A stretch of 64,000 nt of DNA from CAVZGO01 sp963774935 (GTDB lineage Bacteria > Chloroflexota > Anaerolineae > Anaerolineales > UBA4823): the NCBI GenBank assembly GCA_963774935.1, contig CAVZGO010000013.1, positions 421,983-485,982 of the forward strand, given 5' to 3'. This document shows positions 9,930 through 20,353 of this stretch, one piece after another. Within the stretch, counting starts at the first letter, position 1. Each line of letters begins with the position of its first letter. A program made the translations under genes and the position numbers. Below the pieces are notes generated by a model. It saw only the letters and a list, made by a program, of their open reading frames with translations, did not search any database and was not told the origin of the DNA.

Positions 9930-12012
9930 ATGGAAATGCTTATGCCAAGCCTCCAGTATCCAATTTCAGCTCAGGTCAATCAAACAGATAATTACCACGG
10001 AACGATCCTGAATGATCCATATCGCTGGTTAGAAGACGTAAACTCCCCTGAGACGCTCAATTGGATCGAGGCGCAGAATAAACTCACATTTTCCTATCTT
10101 GAACAGATTCCACTCCGAGAACAAATTCGCCAACGGCTGACAGCATTGTGGGACTTTGCACGGGCACAGGCACCGGTGAAACGTGGCGGGTACTTTTTCC
10201 AATTGCGCAACAGCGGATTGCAAAATCAGGATGTATTGTATGTGTATTCAGCCCTGGATGCCGAACCACGCTGCCTGATTGACCCAAATACCTTATCTGC
10301 AGATGGAACCGTAGCCCTGACGAAGCTGGGAGGTCAGCCAGGATGGTCACTGGCTGGCTTACGCAACCAGCGCCAGCGGATCTGATTGGCTGACCTGGCG
10401 TGTCCGCGATGTGACGACCGGCGAAGATTTACCAGATTTGATCCAATGGAGTAAATTTAGCGAGGCTGCGTGGCTGCCAGATAGCAGCGGCTTCTATTAT
10501 GCAGCCTATGATGCCCCCCAACCTGGTCAAGAGTATGAAGGCACTAACTACTTCCAAAAACTGTATCTTCACAAATTAGGGGAGGCTCAAACCTCCGATA
10601 TACTCGTATATAGCCGACCAGATCAAAAGGAATGGGGATTCTCGCCGAAAGTCAGCGAAGATGGTCGGTTCCTGATCATCTCTGTCTGGCTGGGTACAGA
10701 CACTCGCAACCGGTTGTTCTACCAGGATTTACAGGCTCAAGCGCCAGTCGTGGAATTAATTTCAGAGCTGGAAGCTGGTTACCAGTTTATCGGAAATGAC
10801 GGCGACTTGTTTTACTTCCGCACAGATCTGGACGCTCCTCGTGGAAGGTTAATTGCAATAAATATCACCAATCCAGACCGGCACTCGTGGCTCACCCTGG
10901 TCCCGGAGTGTGAAGATGTGCTGGAAGGGATCACTATGGTGAACGACCAGTTCGTCGCAATCTATATGCACCATGCACATCATGAGATACATCTTTTTGA
11001 TAACGCGGGATCACCTAGCGGCGAAATTAGCCTGCCGACGCTCGGTTCGATCTTACAATTCAACAGCCTGGGAATCAATGGATCGAGATCAGATCAAGAG
11101 TTATTTTTTGCATTTCACTCTTTCCTGGTACCGGCGACTGTTTACCGGTATGACTTCGTTCACAATCAACTTGACGCCATCTTCTCACCGGCGATCAATT
11201 TTGATCCAGGACCTTACGACACACGCCAGGTATTTGTAACCGGCATAGATGGCACCAAGATCCCACTCTTCCTGATACACCGGCGCGATTTGCAATTCAG
11301 CGGCAAGAACCCAACCTTGTTATATGGGTACGGCGGATTTAATATCGCGCTGATGCCAACTTTTGCAATCAGCCGGCTAGCCTGGCTAGAGTTAGGTGGC
11401 GTGTTGGCGGTAGCCAATTTACGCGGTGGAGGGGAATACGGAGAGCAATGGCACCAGGCGGGCATGTTTGAACGAAAACAAAACGTGTTTGATGATTTCA
11501 TCGCCTGCGCAGAATATTTAATCGCATGTAAAATCACCTCGACACCAAAGCTGGCGATCCAGGGCGGCTCGAATGGTGGATTGCTGGTTGGCGCCTGCAT
11601 GACTCAGAGACCCGATCTATTTGGTGCGGCACTCCCGGCTGTCGGGGTGATGGATATGCTGCGGTTCCATAAATTTACAATTGGATGGGCATGGACCAGT
11701 GAATATGGGTCCGCTGACGACCCTGATCAGTTCAATACGCTCATTAAATATTCTCCGCTGCACAATATTCGCCAGGGTCAGGCATACCCGGCTACCTTGA
11801 TCACCACTGCGGATCACGATGACAGGGTTGTACCCGGCCATTCCTTCAAGTTTGCCGCAGCCTTACAGGCTGCACAGTCAGGGGAGGCTCCAATCCTGAT
11901 TCGCATTCAAACGAAGGCTGGTCATGGCGCTGGCAAACCGACTGCGATCCTGATTGAGGAGTATGCCGATGTGTGGGCATTCTTGGCCAAAGTACTGGAA
12001 GTCACAGTGTGA
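9930..12012 (+). CDS. prolyl oligopeptidase, S9A family, frame-disrupted
   Basis: A cytosolic serine peptidase that cleaves short peptides after proline. The N-terminal part starts with the conserved DPYRWLED motif and continues into the propeller; the C-terminal alpha/beta-hydrolase domain carries the nucleophile in GGSNGGLLVGA (Ser codon at 11569), the acid in HDDRVVPGHS and the His in AGHGAGKP. The frame breaks at AA 10323-10324: removing one A joins TVALT to SWEVSQDG and then SDWLTWRVRDV, giving 693 residues, the usual length. No signal peptide is present. The start codon is uncertain (9930 or 9942; no clear ribosome binding site). Confidence 0.88.
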
Positions 12013-12081
12013 CAATTTCAATTTTTAATAACTCAGGTAAACTGCACCTTTCATAAAAATGTAATTACTTCTGGAGGAATC

Positions 12082-15000
12082 ATGAACGAGAACCTAAACT
12101 GGCTGATGGAATTCCATGTATCAAGACAAAGCCGTGATTACTACGGATTTGATGATCCAATGTTTTCATACAATGGAAATGTGGTATTCGCGAATTTCCA
12201 TGCAGCACGGGTATTCGCCCAGAAGATGAATGACCGGAAAAACCTGGTTCTATTTCCCGAGCAAGCCGTTCGTTCCAGCCAGGTCAATGCAATGGGGCTG
12301 ATTGACGAAATCTTGCACATCATGTTGGAACAATACCGGCGAGAGCGAAATCCGAATGTGATGAGCAGTGCTCTTTCATGGCTGGAGGCGGAGGTAGGGA
12401 CAGAGCAAGTAGAGGATACACTCCACCAGTTTGCAAATGAGTTTCCGCTGACCGCCATTTATCGCAAGGATGTAGATATAGACACCTATCTTGCCGGGTT
12501 TTCGACACGACCAGACGGTACAGTGGTGTCTAACCGCGAGCTCCTTGTCGAAGAAATGTTAATGCTATGGCTCGGGAATATGAACCCGGCATATAAACCA
12601 TTTAACGAATTATTCTCAGACGACAGGCTGCAGCATCAATCTCAGTATCCAGAAATCATCGTACAACTGCAATCCTTCTTCCAAACGCAGCCTGCCTTCG
12701 GAGCTGATAATCTAAACTTAATCGATTTGCTGCGCAGCCCGGCACTGGCTTCTCCGGATTCACTCAGCGGGCAATTAGAATTTATCCGCGCCCGCTGGGG
12801 GCACATTCTGGGCAGCGCACTTCTGCGTCTGTTGAGCAGCCTGGACCTGGTCAAAGAAGAAGAGAAAATGTATTTTGGGGTGGGTGGACCAGGCCCGACG
12901 GAAATTTATGAGTTTACGGGTTTAGAAGCTGATATCGAACGCTTCAGCCCTGACAAGGATTGGATGCCCAGGCTTGTGCTGATCGCCAAGAACTCATTTG
13001 TCTGGCTTGACCAGCTCTCTAAGCAATATAAACGACCGATCACACGCCTGGATCAAATTCCAGACGAAGAATTGGACCGGCTGGCGCGCTATGGCTTTAC
13101 TGGCTTATGGCTTATTGGACTCTGGGAACGCAGCCAGGCATCTAAGACCATTAAGCAATTACGTGGGAATCCTGAAGCGGTAGCTTCTGCCTACTCTTTG
13201 ATGGATTACAGTATTGCCGATGACCTGGGTGGTGAGGAAGCCTACCGCACCTTGCGGGATCGCGCCTGGAGAAGGGGCATCCGCCTGGCGTCTGACATGG
13301 TACCGAACCATATGGGCATTGACTCGCGCTGGTTGATTGAACACCCCGACTGGTTCGTGCAACTGGATTACCCACCTTTCCCTTCATACACTTTCAATGG
13401 CCCGAACCTTTCCTGGGATAGCCGGACGGGGATTTACCTGGAAGATCATTATTACAACAATTCGGATGCGGCAGTGGTGTTTAAGCGCGTCGATTTTTGG
13501 AGCGGCAGTGAGAAGTTTATTTATCACGGCAATGACGGCACATCCATGCCGTGGAACGATACCGCGCAGTTGAACTACCTGATCCCCTATGTGCGCGAGG
13601 CGGTTATCCAGACAATATTACACGTGGCGCGCATGTTCCCAGTGATCCGCTTCGACGCGGCAATGACCCTGGCTAAGAAGCACTACCAGCGCTTGTGGTT
13701 CCCAGAGCCGGGTCATGGCGGTGATATCGCCAGCCGGGCAGAGTACGGGCTGACCAAAGAGCAATTCGACGTTGCATTTCCTGAGGAATTTTGGCGGGAG
13801 GTGGTTGACCGGGTGGCAGCTGAAGCACCTGATACTTTGTTGCTCGCCGAGGCTTTCTGGCTGATGGAAGGTTACTTCGTACGCACACTTGGCATGCACC
13901 GCGTGTATAACAGCGCTTTTATGAACATGCTCAGAGACGAGAAAAATAAAGAATACCGCCAGGCGATAAAAAACACCATTGAATTTGAGCCGGAAATATT
14001 GAAGCGCTATGTCAACTTCATGAACAATCCTGACGAGCGCACTGCTGTGGACCAATATGGAAAGGGAGATAAATATTTTGGCGTATTGACCATGATGATG
14101 ACTCTTCCGGGTCTGCCTATGTTTGGACATGGTCAAATCGAAGGCTATACCGAAAAATATGGCATGGAATACCGCCGTGCATACTGGGATGAACAGCCTG
14201 ATCAAACTCTGGTTGAGCGCCACGAGAAAGAAGTGTTCCCGCTGCTGCACAAGCGTTATCTCTTTGCTGAATCACTCGATTTCCTATTGTATGATTTCTT
14301 TGTCCCTGAAGGTCATGTCGATGAAGACGTCTATGCATATTCCAATCGCAGAGGCGAGGAGAGTGCGCTTTTCATCTATAACAACAAATATCAAAGCACG
14401 AGAGGCAGCATCCACATCTCTACTCGTTATCCTATAAAGAATGGCGAGAGCGGGGAGCGCCAGTTCTTTCAAAAATCTATCGCTGATGGTTTAGGGCTTA
14501 GCTATCTGCCAGGTACGTTCATCATCTTCCGCGATGTCACCAGTGGACTGGAATACCTGCGTAACACACAGGAGATATTCGAGCGAGGTCTGCAGTTTGA
14601 ACTAAACGGTTATGAGCACCACGTCTACTTAGATTTCAGGCAGGTGCAGGATACACCCGAAGGAGGGTATGGCAGGTTAGCCAGTTATCTTAAAGGTGGC
14701 GGGGTTGAGAATGTCGCAGAAGCGCTGCAAGAGCTGATGCTGCAACCTCTCCACGGTTACTATCGCGAAGTGGTTAATCCCGGCTGGTACCAATGGGTGA
14801 TCGATCACCGGCTAAAAATTACAGAAGAACTGACCGGTGACACGAGCCATGAGGAACAATCCGCACCAGATGAGGTTTGGCTGGACGATATGCTGGCTAT
14901 CTTGAGTGAAATGGACAAGAAGAGCCTTCCGATGTTCAAAGAAATAATGCAAATGACCGCAGAAGAAGGCCAGCCTGCGCAAGCAGCCGCCATGACTCGC

Positions 15001-15672
15001 CAGGAACTGGCAACATTACTTAACCTCACATCGCAAATCGAGCGCAATGCATCTGCTCTCGGAAGAAAACTCCCGAAGGGCTTCTTAGAGTACCTGGAGA
15101 CCGAACCCGGGCAGAAAAGCTCGCTTCAGGATGGCAACATCACCACCTGGGGCACCCTTTTGAGCTGGGTCTTCAACCACCGCTTGAGCCAGGCTGCCCA
15201 CCAGGATGGCACACCCGAACAATGCCGTTCTCTAATGGACGAATGGTTGCTTGGCAAGATCATTTCCAAGACGCTCCAGGGCCTCGGATTAGAAGCATGG
15301 ATCAGCAAAGAGCGTGTAGATTTGGTGAAAGTGCTGGTCGGTCACCAGGAGTGGTACATTCCACCCACGGGTAAATTATCTGCATACGAAGTTGTGAATA
15401 CCTGGTTAAAAGATCAGACGATCCAACAATGGATCAAGGTAAACCGCTATGAGGGCGTGCTCTGGTATAACAAAGAAGCCTTCGAACAGCTCGTCTGGTG
15501 GATGCACACCATCGCCATCCTGCAGATCACAAGCCAGGCGAGTGGCAGTGAAGTCGATAAGCAGGTTCTCCTACCAACCTACAAGGAATGTTACCAGCTC
15601 GTCCAAAAAATTCTCGAGGCAGAAGAATGCTCCGGCTTCCAGGTAGAAGCTCTCTTAGCCGGTCTGGAGTAA
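12082..15672 (+). CDS. very large GH13 alpha-amylase-family protein
   Basis: A 1196-residue cytoplasmic-looking protein (no signal peptide) with a GH13 TIM-barrel in the middle and long extensions of about 280 residues before it and more than 350 after it. The four GH13 regions are visible: region I DMVPNH (Asp405, His410), region II IRFDAAM (nucleophile Asp525), region III LLAEAFW (acid/base Glu590) and region IV, which reads FMNNPDER with Asp651 but Pro650 in place of the usual His. It begins with GGAGG 5 nt before the ATG and is followed by glgC and malQ, so it probably acts on glycogen or related alpha-glucans. Exact reaction (hydrolase, transferase or synthase) is unknown. Confidence 0.8.
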   Translation: MNENLNWLMEFHVSRQSRDYYGFDDPMFSYNGNVVFANFHAARVFAQKMNDRKNLVLFPEQAVRSSQVNAMGLIDEILHIMLEQYRRERNPNVMSSALSWLEAEVGTEQVEDTLHQFANEFPLTAIYRKDVDIDTYLAGFSTRPDGTVVSNRELLVEEMLMLWLGNMNPAYKPFNELFSDDRLQHQSQYPEIIVQLQSFFQTQPAFGADNLNLIDLLRSPALASPDSLSGQLEFIRARWGHILGSALLRLLSSLDLVKEEEKMYFGVGGPGPTEIYEFTGLEADIERFSPDKDWMPRLVLIAKNSFVWLDQLSKQYKRPITRLDQIPDEELDRLARYGFTGLWLIGLWERSQASKTIKQLRGNPEAVASAYSLMDYSIADDLGGEEAYRTLRDRAWRRGIRLASDMVPNHMGIDSRWLIEHPDWFVQLDYPPFPSYTFNGPNLSWDSRTGIYLEDHYYNNSDAAVVFKRVDFWSGSEKFIYHGNDGTSMPWNDTAQLNYLIPYVREAVIQTILHVARMFPVIRFDAAMTLAKKHYQRLWFPEPGHGGDIASRAEYGLTKEQFDVAFPEEFWREVVDRVAAEAPDTLLLAEAFWLMEGYFVRTLGMHRVYNSAFMNMLRDEKNKEYRQAIKNTIEFEPEILKRYVNFMNNPDERTAVDQYGKGDKYFGVLTMMMTLPGLPMFGHGQIEGYTEKYGMEYRRAYWDEQPDQTLVERHEKEVFPLLHKRYLFAESLDFLLYDFFVPEGHVDEDVYAYSNRRGEESALFIYNNKYQSTRGSIHISTRYPIKNGESGERQFFQKSIADGLGLSYLPGTFIIFRDVTSGLEYLRNTQEIFERGLQFELNGYEHHVYLDFRQVQDTPEGGYGRLASYLKGGGVENVAEALQELMLQPLHGYYREVVNPGWYQWVIDHRLKITEELTGDTSHEEQSAPDEVWLDDMLAILSEMDKKSLPMFKEIMQMTAEEGQPAQAAAMTRQELATLLNLTSQIERNASALGRKLPKGFLEYLETEPGQKSSLQDGNITTWGTLLSWVFNHRLSQAAHQDGTPEQCRSLMDEWLLGKIISKTLQGLGLEAWISKERVDLVKVLVGHQEWYIPPTGKLSAYEVVNTWLKDQTIQQWIKVNRYEGVLWYNKEAFEQLVWWMHTIAILQITSQASGSEVDKQVLLPTYKECYQLVQKILEAEECSGFQVEALLAGLE

Positions 15673-15759
15673 GACTCAACCAGAGACTGTGTAGAATTTC
15701 GAAGGAGGAGTCAAATAACACTCGTACTTAAGATAAATTGCATGGTGAGGAGGTGAGCA

Positions 15760-17022
15760 ATGAGAACACGCGCGATTATTTTGGCAGGCGGTGAAGGCTC
15801 ACGCCTGGGAACGCTTACTGCCAAGCGCACAAAACCAGCCGTCCCATTTGCTGGTAAGTACCGCATCATTGATTTTGCACTGTCAAACTGTACCAATTCT
15901 GGGATTTTCGATGTCATGATTCTGGTACAGTACCGGCCACAATCTTTGATTGAGCACATCGGCGCTGGCGGTCCCTGGGATTTAAATCGCGACCTGACTG
16001 GTGGTGTACGCATCTATACCCCCTACAAAGCCAGAGGATCCTCGGAATGGTACCTGGGAACTGCAGATGCCGTTCAGCAAAATTTTCTGTTTATTAAGCA
16101 AAACGAGCCCGATCACGTTTTGATCCTGTCTGGCGATCACATTTATGCCATGGATTACGACAAAATGATTCGCTTCCACGAGCAACATGAGGCGGATCTG
16201 ACCATCGCTACAATTCAGGTGCCGATGGAGGAAGCATCTCGTTTTGGCATCCTGGATTACAACCAGGATTTCCAGATCACCTCGTTTATTGAAAAACCTG
16301 CCAATCCGCCCTCCAATCAAGCGAATATGGGTGTTTACTTATTTAATTTAAAGGTGCTCGATCGCGCCCTCTGGGAAGATCATTTCATGAGTGAGACTAA
16401 CCATGATTTTGGCAAGGATATCCTGCCTCGTTTGATCGCAGAAGGAAAACGAGTGTTCGCTTATCCGTTCTCGGGCTATTGGGTGGACGTTGGCACAGTC
16501 AATTCTTACTGGCAGGCGCATATGGACCTGTTGAAAGACCCTCCCGTGCTCAACCTGAACGATCGAACCTGGATTGTCCACAGCAGGACCGAGGCACAAC
16601 CACCGGTGCGGATCGCTGAAGGGGCGATCATCAAAAACAGCATGATTACGGATGGGTGTATTATTCAATCAGGCGCAGTGATCGAAGACAGTATTCTCTC
16701 GCCAGGCGTATTCGTGTCTGCCGGCGCAGTAATTCGCCAGTCTATCCTTCTTACCGATGGTGTAATCGGTCCGAATGTGGTCATGGAACGAGTCATCACT
16801 GACAAAAAAGTTAAGATAGAAGAACGTGTGCGAGTGGGCGGAATTCAGCTATCAGGAGAGCCCATCATCGCAATGATCGGAAAAAACGCACACTTACCAG
16901 CAGGTTTGATTGTGGAAGCTGGAGCTGTTATTGGACCGGATGTAATCCCCAGTGATTTCCCCTCACCGGTTGTCAAAGAGAGCGACTATATCCAGACAAG
17001 GAGATTACCCTATGAAATTTGA
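15760..17022 (+). CDS. glgC: glucose-1-phosphate adenylyltransferase
   Basis: Makes ADP-glucose from ATP and glucose-1-phosphate, the committed step of bacterial glycogen synthesis. The N-terminal nucleotide-binding motif (LAGGEGSRLG followed by KPAVPFAGKYRIIDF), the YLGTADAV segment and the IEKP motif are intact, followed by a left-handed beta-helix domain from about residue 290. Length (420) matches the family. A strong GAGGAGGTGAG precedes the ATG, and a second SD-like GAAGGAGGAG lies further up. Its last 11 nt overlap malQ, so the two are co-translated. Confidence 0.95.
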   Translation: MRTRAIILAGGEGSRLGTLTAKRTKPAVPFAGKYRIIDFALSNCTNSGIFDVMILVQYRPQSLIEHIGAGGPWDLNRDLTGGVRIYTPYKARGSSEWYLGTADAVQQNFLFIKQNEPDHVLILSGDHIYAMDYDKMIRFHEQHEADLTIATIQVPMEEASRFGILDYNQDFQITSFIEKPANPPSNQANMGVYLFNLKVLDRALWEDHFMSETNHDFGKDILPRLIAEGKRVFAYPFSGYWVDVGTVNSYWQAHMDLLKDPPVLNLNDRTWIVHSRTEAQPPVRIAEGAIIKNSMITDGCIIQSGAVIEDSILSPGVFVSAGAVIRQSILLTDGVIGPNVVMERVITDKKVKIEERVRVGGIQLSGEPIIAMIGKNAHLPAGLIVEAGAVIGPDVIPSDFPSPVVKESDYIQTRRLPYEI

Positions 17023-18509
17023 GCGATCTTCAGGCATATTGCTTCATCCAACCAGTCTGCCAGGCAATTATGGCATTGGTGATATCGGTTCGTTAGCGAT
17101 TAAGTGGATAGATTGGCTTGCAGATGCCGGTTGCTCACTCTGGCAAGTGCTTCCTCTAGGCCCAACCGGTTATGGAGACTCGCCATATCAGTGCTTCTCG
17201 GCTTTTGCCGGTAATCCTTACCTGATCAGCCCACAGGATTTATTCGAAGAGAAAATTTTATACCCAGAAGACTTATATGACAAACCGGACTTCCCATCAG
17301 ACAAGGTGGACTTCGGATGGGTTATCCCCTGGAAGTTAAAACTGCTTGACCGTGCCTTTGATCGCTTCCAAAATGGTCGTTTTGACCACTTGAAGCAAGA
17401 ATTAGAAGTCTTTCAACGCAATCATTCATCCTGGCTGGATGATTTTGCACTTTTTATGGCGCTCAAAGAGGTACATGGCGGCGCTCCGTGGGTTACCTGG
17501 GAGCCAGAATTGCGCGACCGCCTGCCAGAGGCTTTGAAATCGGGCGCGCTACCAATATGCACTGGACATACAAAACCAAATTTTCCGCCAGTTCTTGTTC
17601 TTCCGGCAGTGGGGAAAATTGCGAGAGCGCGCCAGAAATCGGGAAATTAAAATCATTGGAGATATCCCGATTTTCGTCGCGCATGACAGTGCAGATGTCT
17701 GGGCGAATCCAGAGCTATTTCACCTGGACCAGCAGGGTCGCCCGAAAGTACAAGCGGGGGTACCACCAGATTATTATTCCCCCACCGGGCAGCTTTGGGG
17801 TAATCCACTGTACAACTGGAAGCAGCACGAGGCGACCAATTTTGCCTGGTGGATTGCACGCTTTCATGCTGTCCTGGAGCTGGTGGACATCATCCGGCTG
17901 GATCATTTTCGCGGTTTTGCTGGTTACTGGCAGGTTTCTGGTAAAGCAAAGACAGCCGAAAATGGTCGCTGGGTGAAAGCGCCGGGAATGAAATTTCTAA
18001 AGGCTCTGCAAGGCGCACTGGGAGAGCTACCAATCATCGCTGAAGATCTCGGCGTGATCACTCCGGATGTTGTGAAGCTGCGCGACAGTTTCAACCTGCC
18101 GGGGATGAAAGTCCTTCAGTTTGCCTGGTGGGGCACACCAGACGATCAATTCCTGCCACATAACTACATTCAGAACTGTATCGTGTACACAGGCACCCAT
18201 GATAACGATACGGCTCGTGGTTGGTATGAACGCGTGGCAGAACAGGAGCGAGATTTCTACCGGCGTTACCAGAATCAGGATGGCAGCCAGGTAGCCTGGG
18301 ACTTGATTCGCACCGCCTGGAAATCTGTGGGCGTATTTTCCATAGCCCCGATGCAAGATTTTCTAAACCTGGATAACAAAGCGCGCATGAATTATCCAGG
18401 CTACCCCAGTGGGAACTGGTCCTGGAGAATGCCGGCTAATGTAAGTAACGATACACTGAAGAACCAGATCAGGGAATTTAACTTTCTTTACGACAGGTTA
18501 GCGAAGTAA
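17012..18509 (+). CDS. malQ: 4-alpha-glucanotransferase (amylomaltase), frame-disrupted
   Basis: A GH77 enzyme that transfers alpha-1,4-glucan segments between maltodextrins. The N-terminus (SSGILLHPTSLPGNYGIGD, then LWQVLPLGPTGYGDSPYQ) is diagnostic. Catalytic regions follow: IRLDHFRGFAGYW (nucleophile Asp), IIAEDLG (acid/base Glu) and TGTHDNDT (stabilising Asp). The frame breaks at GGG 17542-17544; removing one G joins LKSA to RYQYALDIQNQIF and gives a 498-residue protein, the normal length. The start at 17012 lies inside the end of glgC. With glgC and the upstream GH13 gene it forms an alpha-glucan storage block. Confidence 0.92.
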
Positions 18510-18529
18510 GCGAAGGAGAATAATTTTCA

Positions 18530-18730
18530 CTATTCCTCTTGCGCAGGCGCTTTCCAGTCTGGAGCGGCTCGCAACAACTCATCTTTTGACACACGGTTCA
18601 CCTTCCGACAATGCGGGCAGGCAACATTGTAATGCCCAAGATTTTGTTGCGTTAGCTCATCAAGCGCGGCAGAGATTGACTCTTTACCCAGCGCAAAAGG
18701 TTTATGGCAGTTAAAACAACGCATTTGCAT
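18530..18730 (-). CDS. small two-CxxC zinc-ribbon protein
   Basis: A 66-residue protein with two CxxC pairs (CFNCHKPF and CPHCRKVNRV) about 30 residues apart, likely binding one zinc. The ATG at 18730 is chosen because GGAGG precedes it; a longer in-frame version starting near 18850 has no convincing N-terminus. It converges on malQ and diverges from the cobalamin adenosyltransferase. The function is unknown. Confidence 0.7.
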   Translation of the reverse strand: MQMRCFNCHKPFALGKESISAALDELTQQNLGHYNVACPHCRKVNRVSKDELLRAAPDWKAPAQEE

Positions 18731-18870
18731 TTCAATCCTCCTGAAACCTTGCATGCTGAAGACGGACACAGCCTTCGGACAAGATTTCGTGGTGTATATT
18801 TGACTATCACACACCCCAACGAGAAATATTATACAACGTAATTCGGACAAGCGAGGGTAATAATAACACT

Positions 18871-19422
18871 ATGACCCGTTTCTATACACGCAATGGCGAT
18901 GATGGTTATACAGGCTTATTAGGCGAGGGTCGTGTTCCCAAATACCACCCTCGACCCGATGCAGTCGGGACGCTTGATGAAGCCAGTGCTGCACTTGGTC
19001 TGGCGCGCGCCAACTGCCAGTCAGAGCTAAGCAGATCCCTTATCCTCACAGCCCAGCGAGATTTATACAATATGATGGCAGAAATTGCTGCCACGCCTGA
19101 GAATGCCGCCCGGTTCCGGACGATCGATGCGGCGCGGGTAGCCTGGCTGGAGGATCAGACGGATCAAATCAGCAACACGGTCGAAATCCCATCTGAGTTT
19201 ATCTTGCCAGGCGATTCGCTAGCGGGTGCAGCGATAGCGCTGGCGCGCACGATTGTGCGTCGAGCCGAACGCAAAGTTGCACAACTATATCATCAAGCAG
19301 AAATTGAAAACGCGGATCTACTGCATTACCTCAACCGGCTTTCCTCTCTATGTTTTGCGCTCGAGCTGCTAGAAAACCAATCGGCTGGTCAAAACCAGCC
19401 GACTTTGGCGAAATTCCCTTAA
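18871..19422 (+). CDS. cob(I)alamin adenosyltransferase, PduO type
   Basis: Transfers adenosine from ATP to reduced cobalamin to make the coenzyme B12 form. The family's N-terminal ATP motif (TRNGDDGYTGLLGEGRVPKY, then GTLDEASA), the central FILPGD and the C-terminal ARTIVRRAER and YLNRLSS segments are all present. The 183 residues match PduO-type enzymes. No cobalamin riboswitch or other B12 gene is adjacent. A hairpin at 19381-19402 lies inside the 3' end of the gene. Confidence 0.92.
   Translation: MTRFYTRNGDDGYTGLLGEGRVPKYHPRPDAVGTLDEASAALGLARANCQSELSRSLILTAQRDLYNMMAEIAATPENAARFRTIDAARVAWLEDQTDQISNTVEIPSEFILPGDSLAGAAIALARTIVRRAERKVAQLYHQAEIENADLLHYLNRLSSLCFALELLENQSAGQNQPTLAKFP
19381..19402 (-). 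terminator. possible terminator of the DsbA-like gene
   Basis: A perfect nine-base stem (TCGGCTGGT / ACCAGCCGA) with a four-base loop lies within the end of the adenosyltransferase gene. Read on the minus strand it is followed by TTGGTTTTCT, so it may stop transcription from the convergent DsbA-like gene whose stop is 57 nt away. On the plus strand no T run follows. Confidence 0.4.
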
Positions 19423-19458
19423 ATTCACAGAGCGTAAAGATCGTGCAGTAAATCGCAG

Positions 19459-20220
19459 CTACTGACCGGCAGCCTGTAATGCCGCCTCAATTTGCTGTTG
19501 GAAGGTTGTGAAAGGTTGGGCACCAACCAGAAGCTGTCCATTAATCAAGAAGGACGGCGTACCGGTAACCCCTGCGGCGCGGCCATCTGCATAATCTTGC
19601 TGTACCTGATCGAGGTGGGTGTTGTTCTCATAACAATCGCGAAACTCGGCAAGATCTAAACCAACCTGTTCTGCAATGCCCAACAGGCGTTCATCGGTGA
19701 ACGAACCAGCATCTTCACCCAGCCAGTTCGCATAGAGGGCGTCTTTGTATTCCCAGAATTTATTCTGATCTGCCGCACAATAAGATGCCATGGCAGCATC
19801 CTTAGATTCTGTACTGCCTTGCCCAATATTATCGCTGACAAAGTTGCCCATTGAGCGGTAAGTAAAGTGTACTTTACCGGTTTTTACATACGCATCCACG
19901 ATTTGTCCCTCAATCTGATCTGCAAAGGTTTTGCAGTAAGGGCATTGGAAATCCGAAAATTCCACGATTTCCACCGGCGAGTTGGGATCTCCCATCGAAT
20001 TCGCATCCGCCTGCGGCCGCGTATTCGGTGTAATGACCACCAAATCCTGAGCAGAAGGTTTTGATATCCTATTGATCACGTATACTGCACCGACAACCAA
20101 CACAGCTATACCAATAACACTCAAGATCAGACGAGTACGCTTCTGGCGTTCCTTGTTAAGCCGCTCTTGGCGTATAGCCTGGCGCTGTGTCGCAGTCTGG
20201 CGTTCTTGTTTGGGGCTCAT
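19459..20220 (-). CDS. DsbA-family thiol:disulfide oxidoreductase, membrane-anchored
   Basis: A 253-residue protein with a short, strongly basic cytoplasmic N-terminus (Gln/Arg rich), one transmembrane helix (about residues 34-52) and an extracytoplasmic thioredoxin fold of the DsbA/BdbD type. The active site is FSDFQCPYCKTF, and the cis-Pro loop is GVTGTPSFLING. It probably catalyses disulfide formation in exported proteins. ATG 20220 is preferred since GGAG sits 5 nt upstream; a GTG at 20226 is also in frame. Confidence 0.88.
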   Translation of the reverse strand: MSPKQERQTATQRQAIRQERLNKERQKRTRLILSVIGIAVLVVGAVYVINRISKPSAQDLVVITPNTRPQADANSMGDPNSPVEIVEFSDFQCPYCKTFADQIEGQIVDAYVKTGKVHFTYRSMGNFVSDNIGQGSTESKDAAMASYCAADQNKFWEYKDALYANWLGEDAGSFTDERLLGIAEQVGLDLAEFRDCYENNTHLDQVQQDYADGRAAGVTGTPSFLINGQLLVGAQPFTTFQQQIEAALQAAGQ

Positions 20221-20353
20221 CCTCACTCCTATTAGAAAATACTCAAATATCCACAGAATTTTGCCATGATCTATCCAGATTGTCCAGGTGTAAATGATTA
20301 GGGAAAGCTAAATATATGGCATCTAAACGCCCTGATCGCTAACCCAGGAAGGA

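Noticed and set aside
13618..14250. 210-residue antisense frame inside the GH13 gene
   Set aside because: It lies wholly opposite catalytic GH13 sequence and has no ribosome binding site or family resemblance.
19381..19402. Cobalamin-riboswitch element near the adenosyltransferase
   Set aside because: The hairpin is inside the 3' end of the gene, is short, and has no B12-box; it suits a terminator for the opposite strand.
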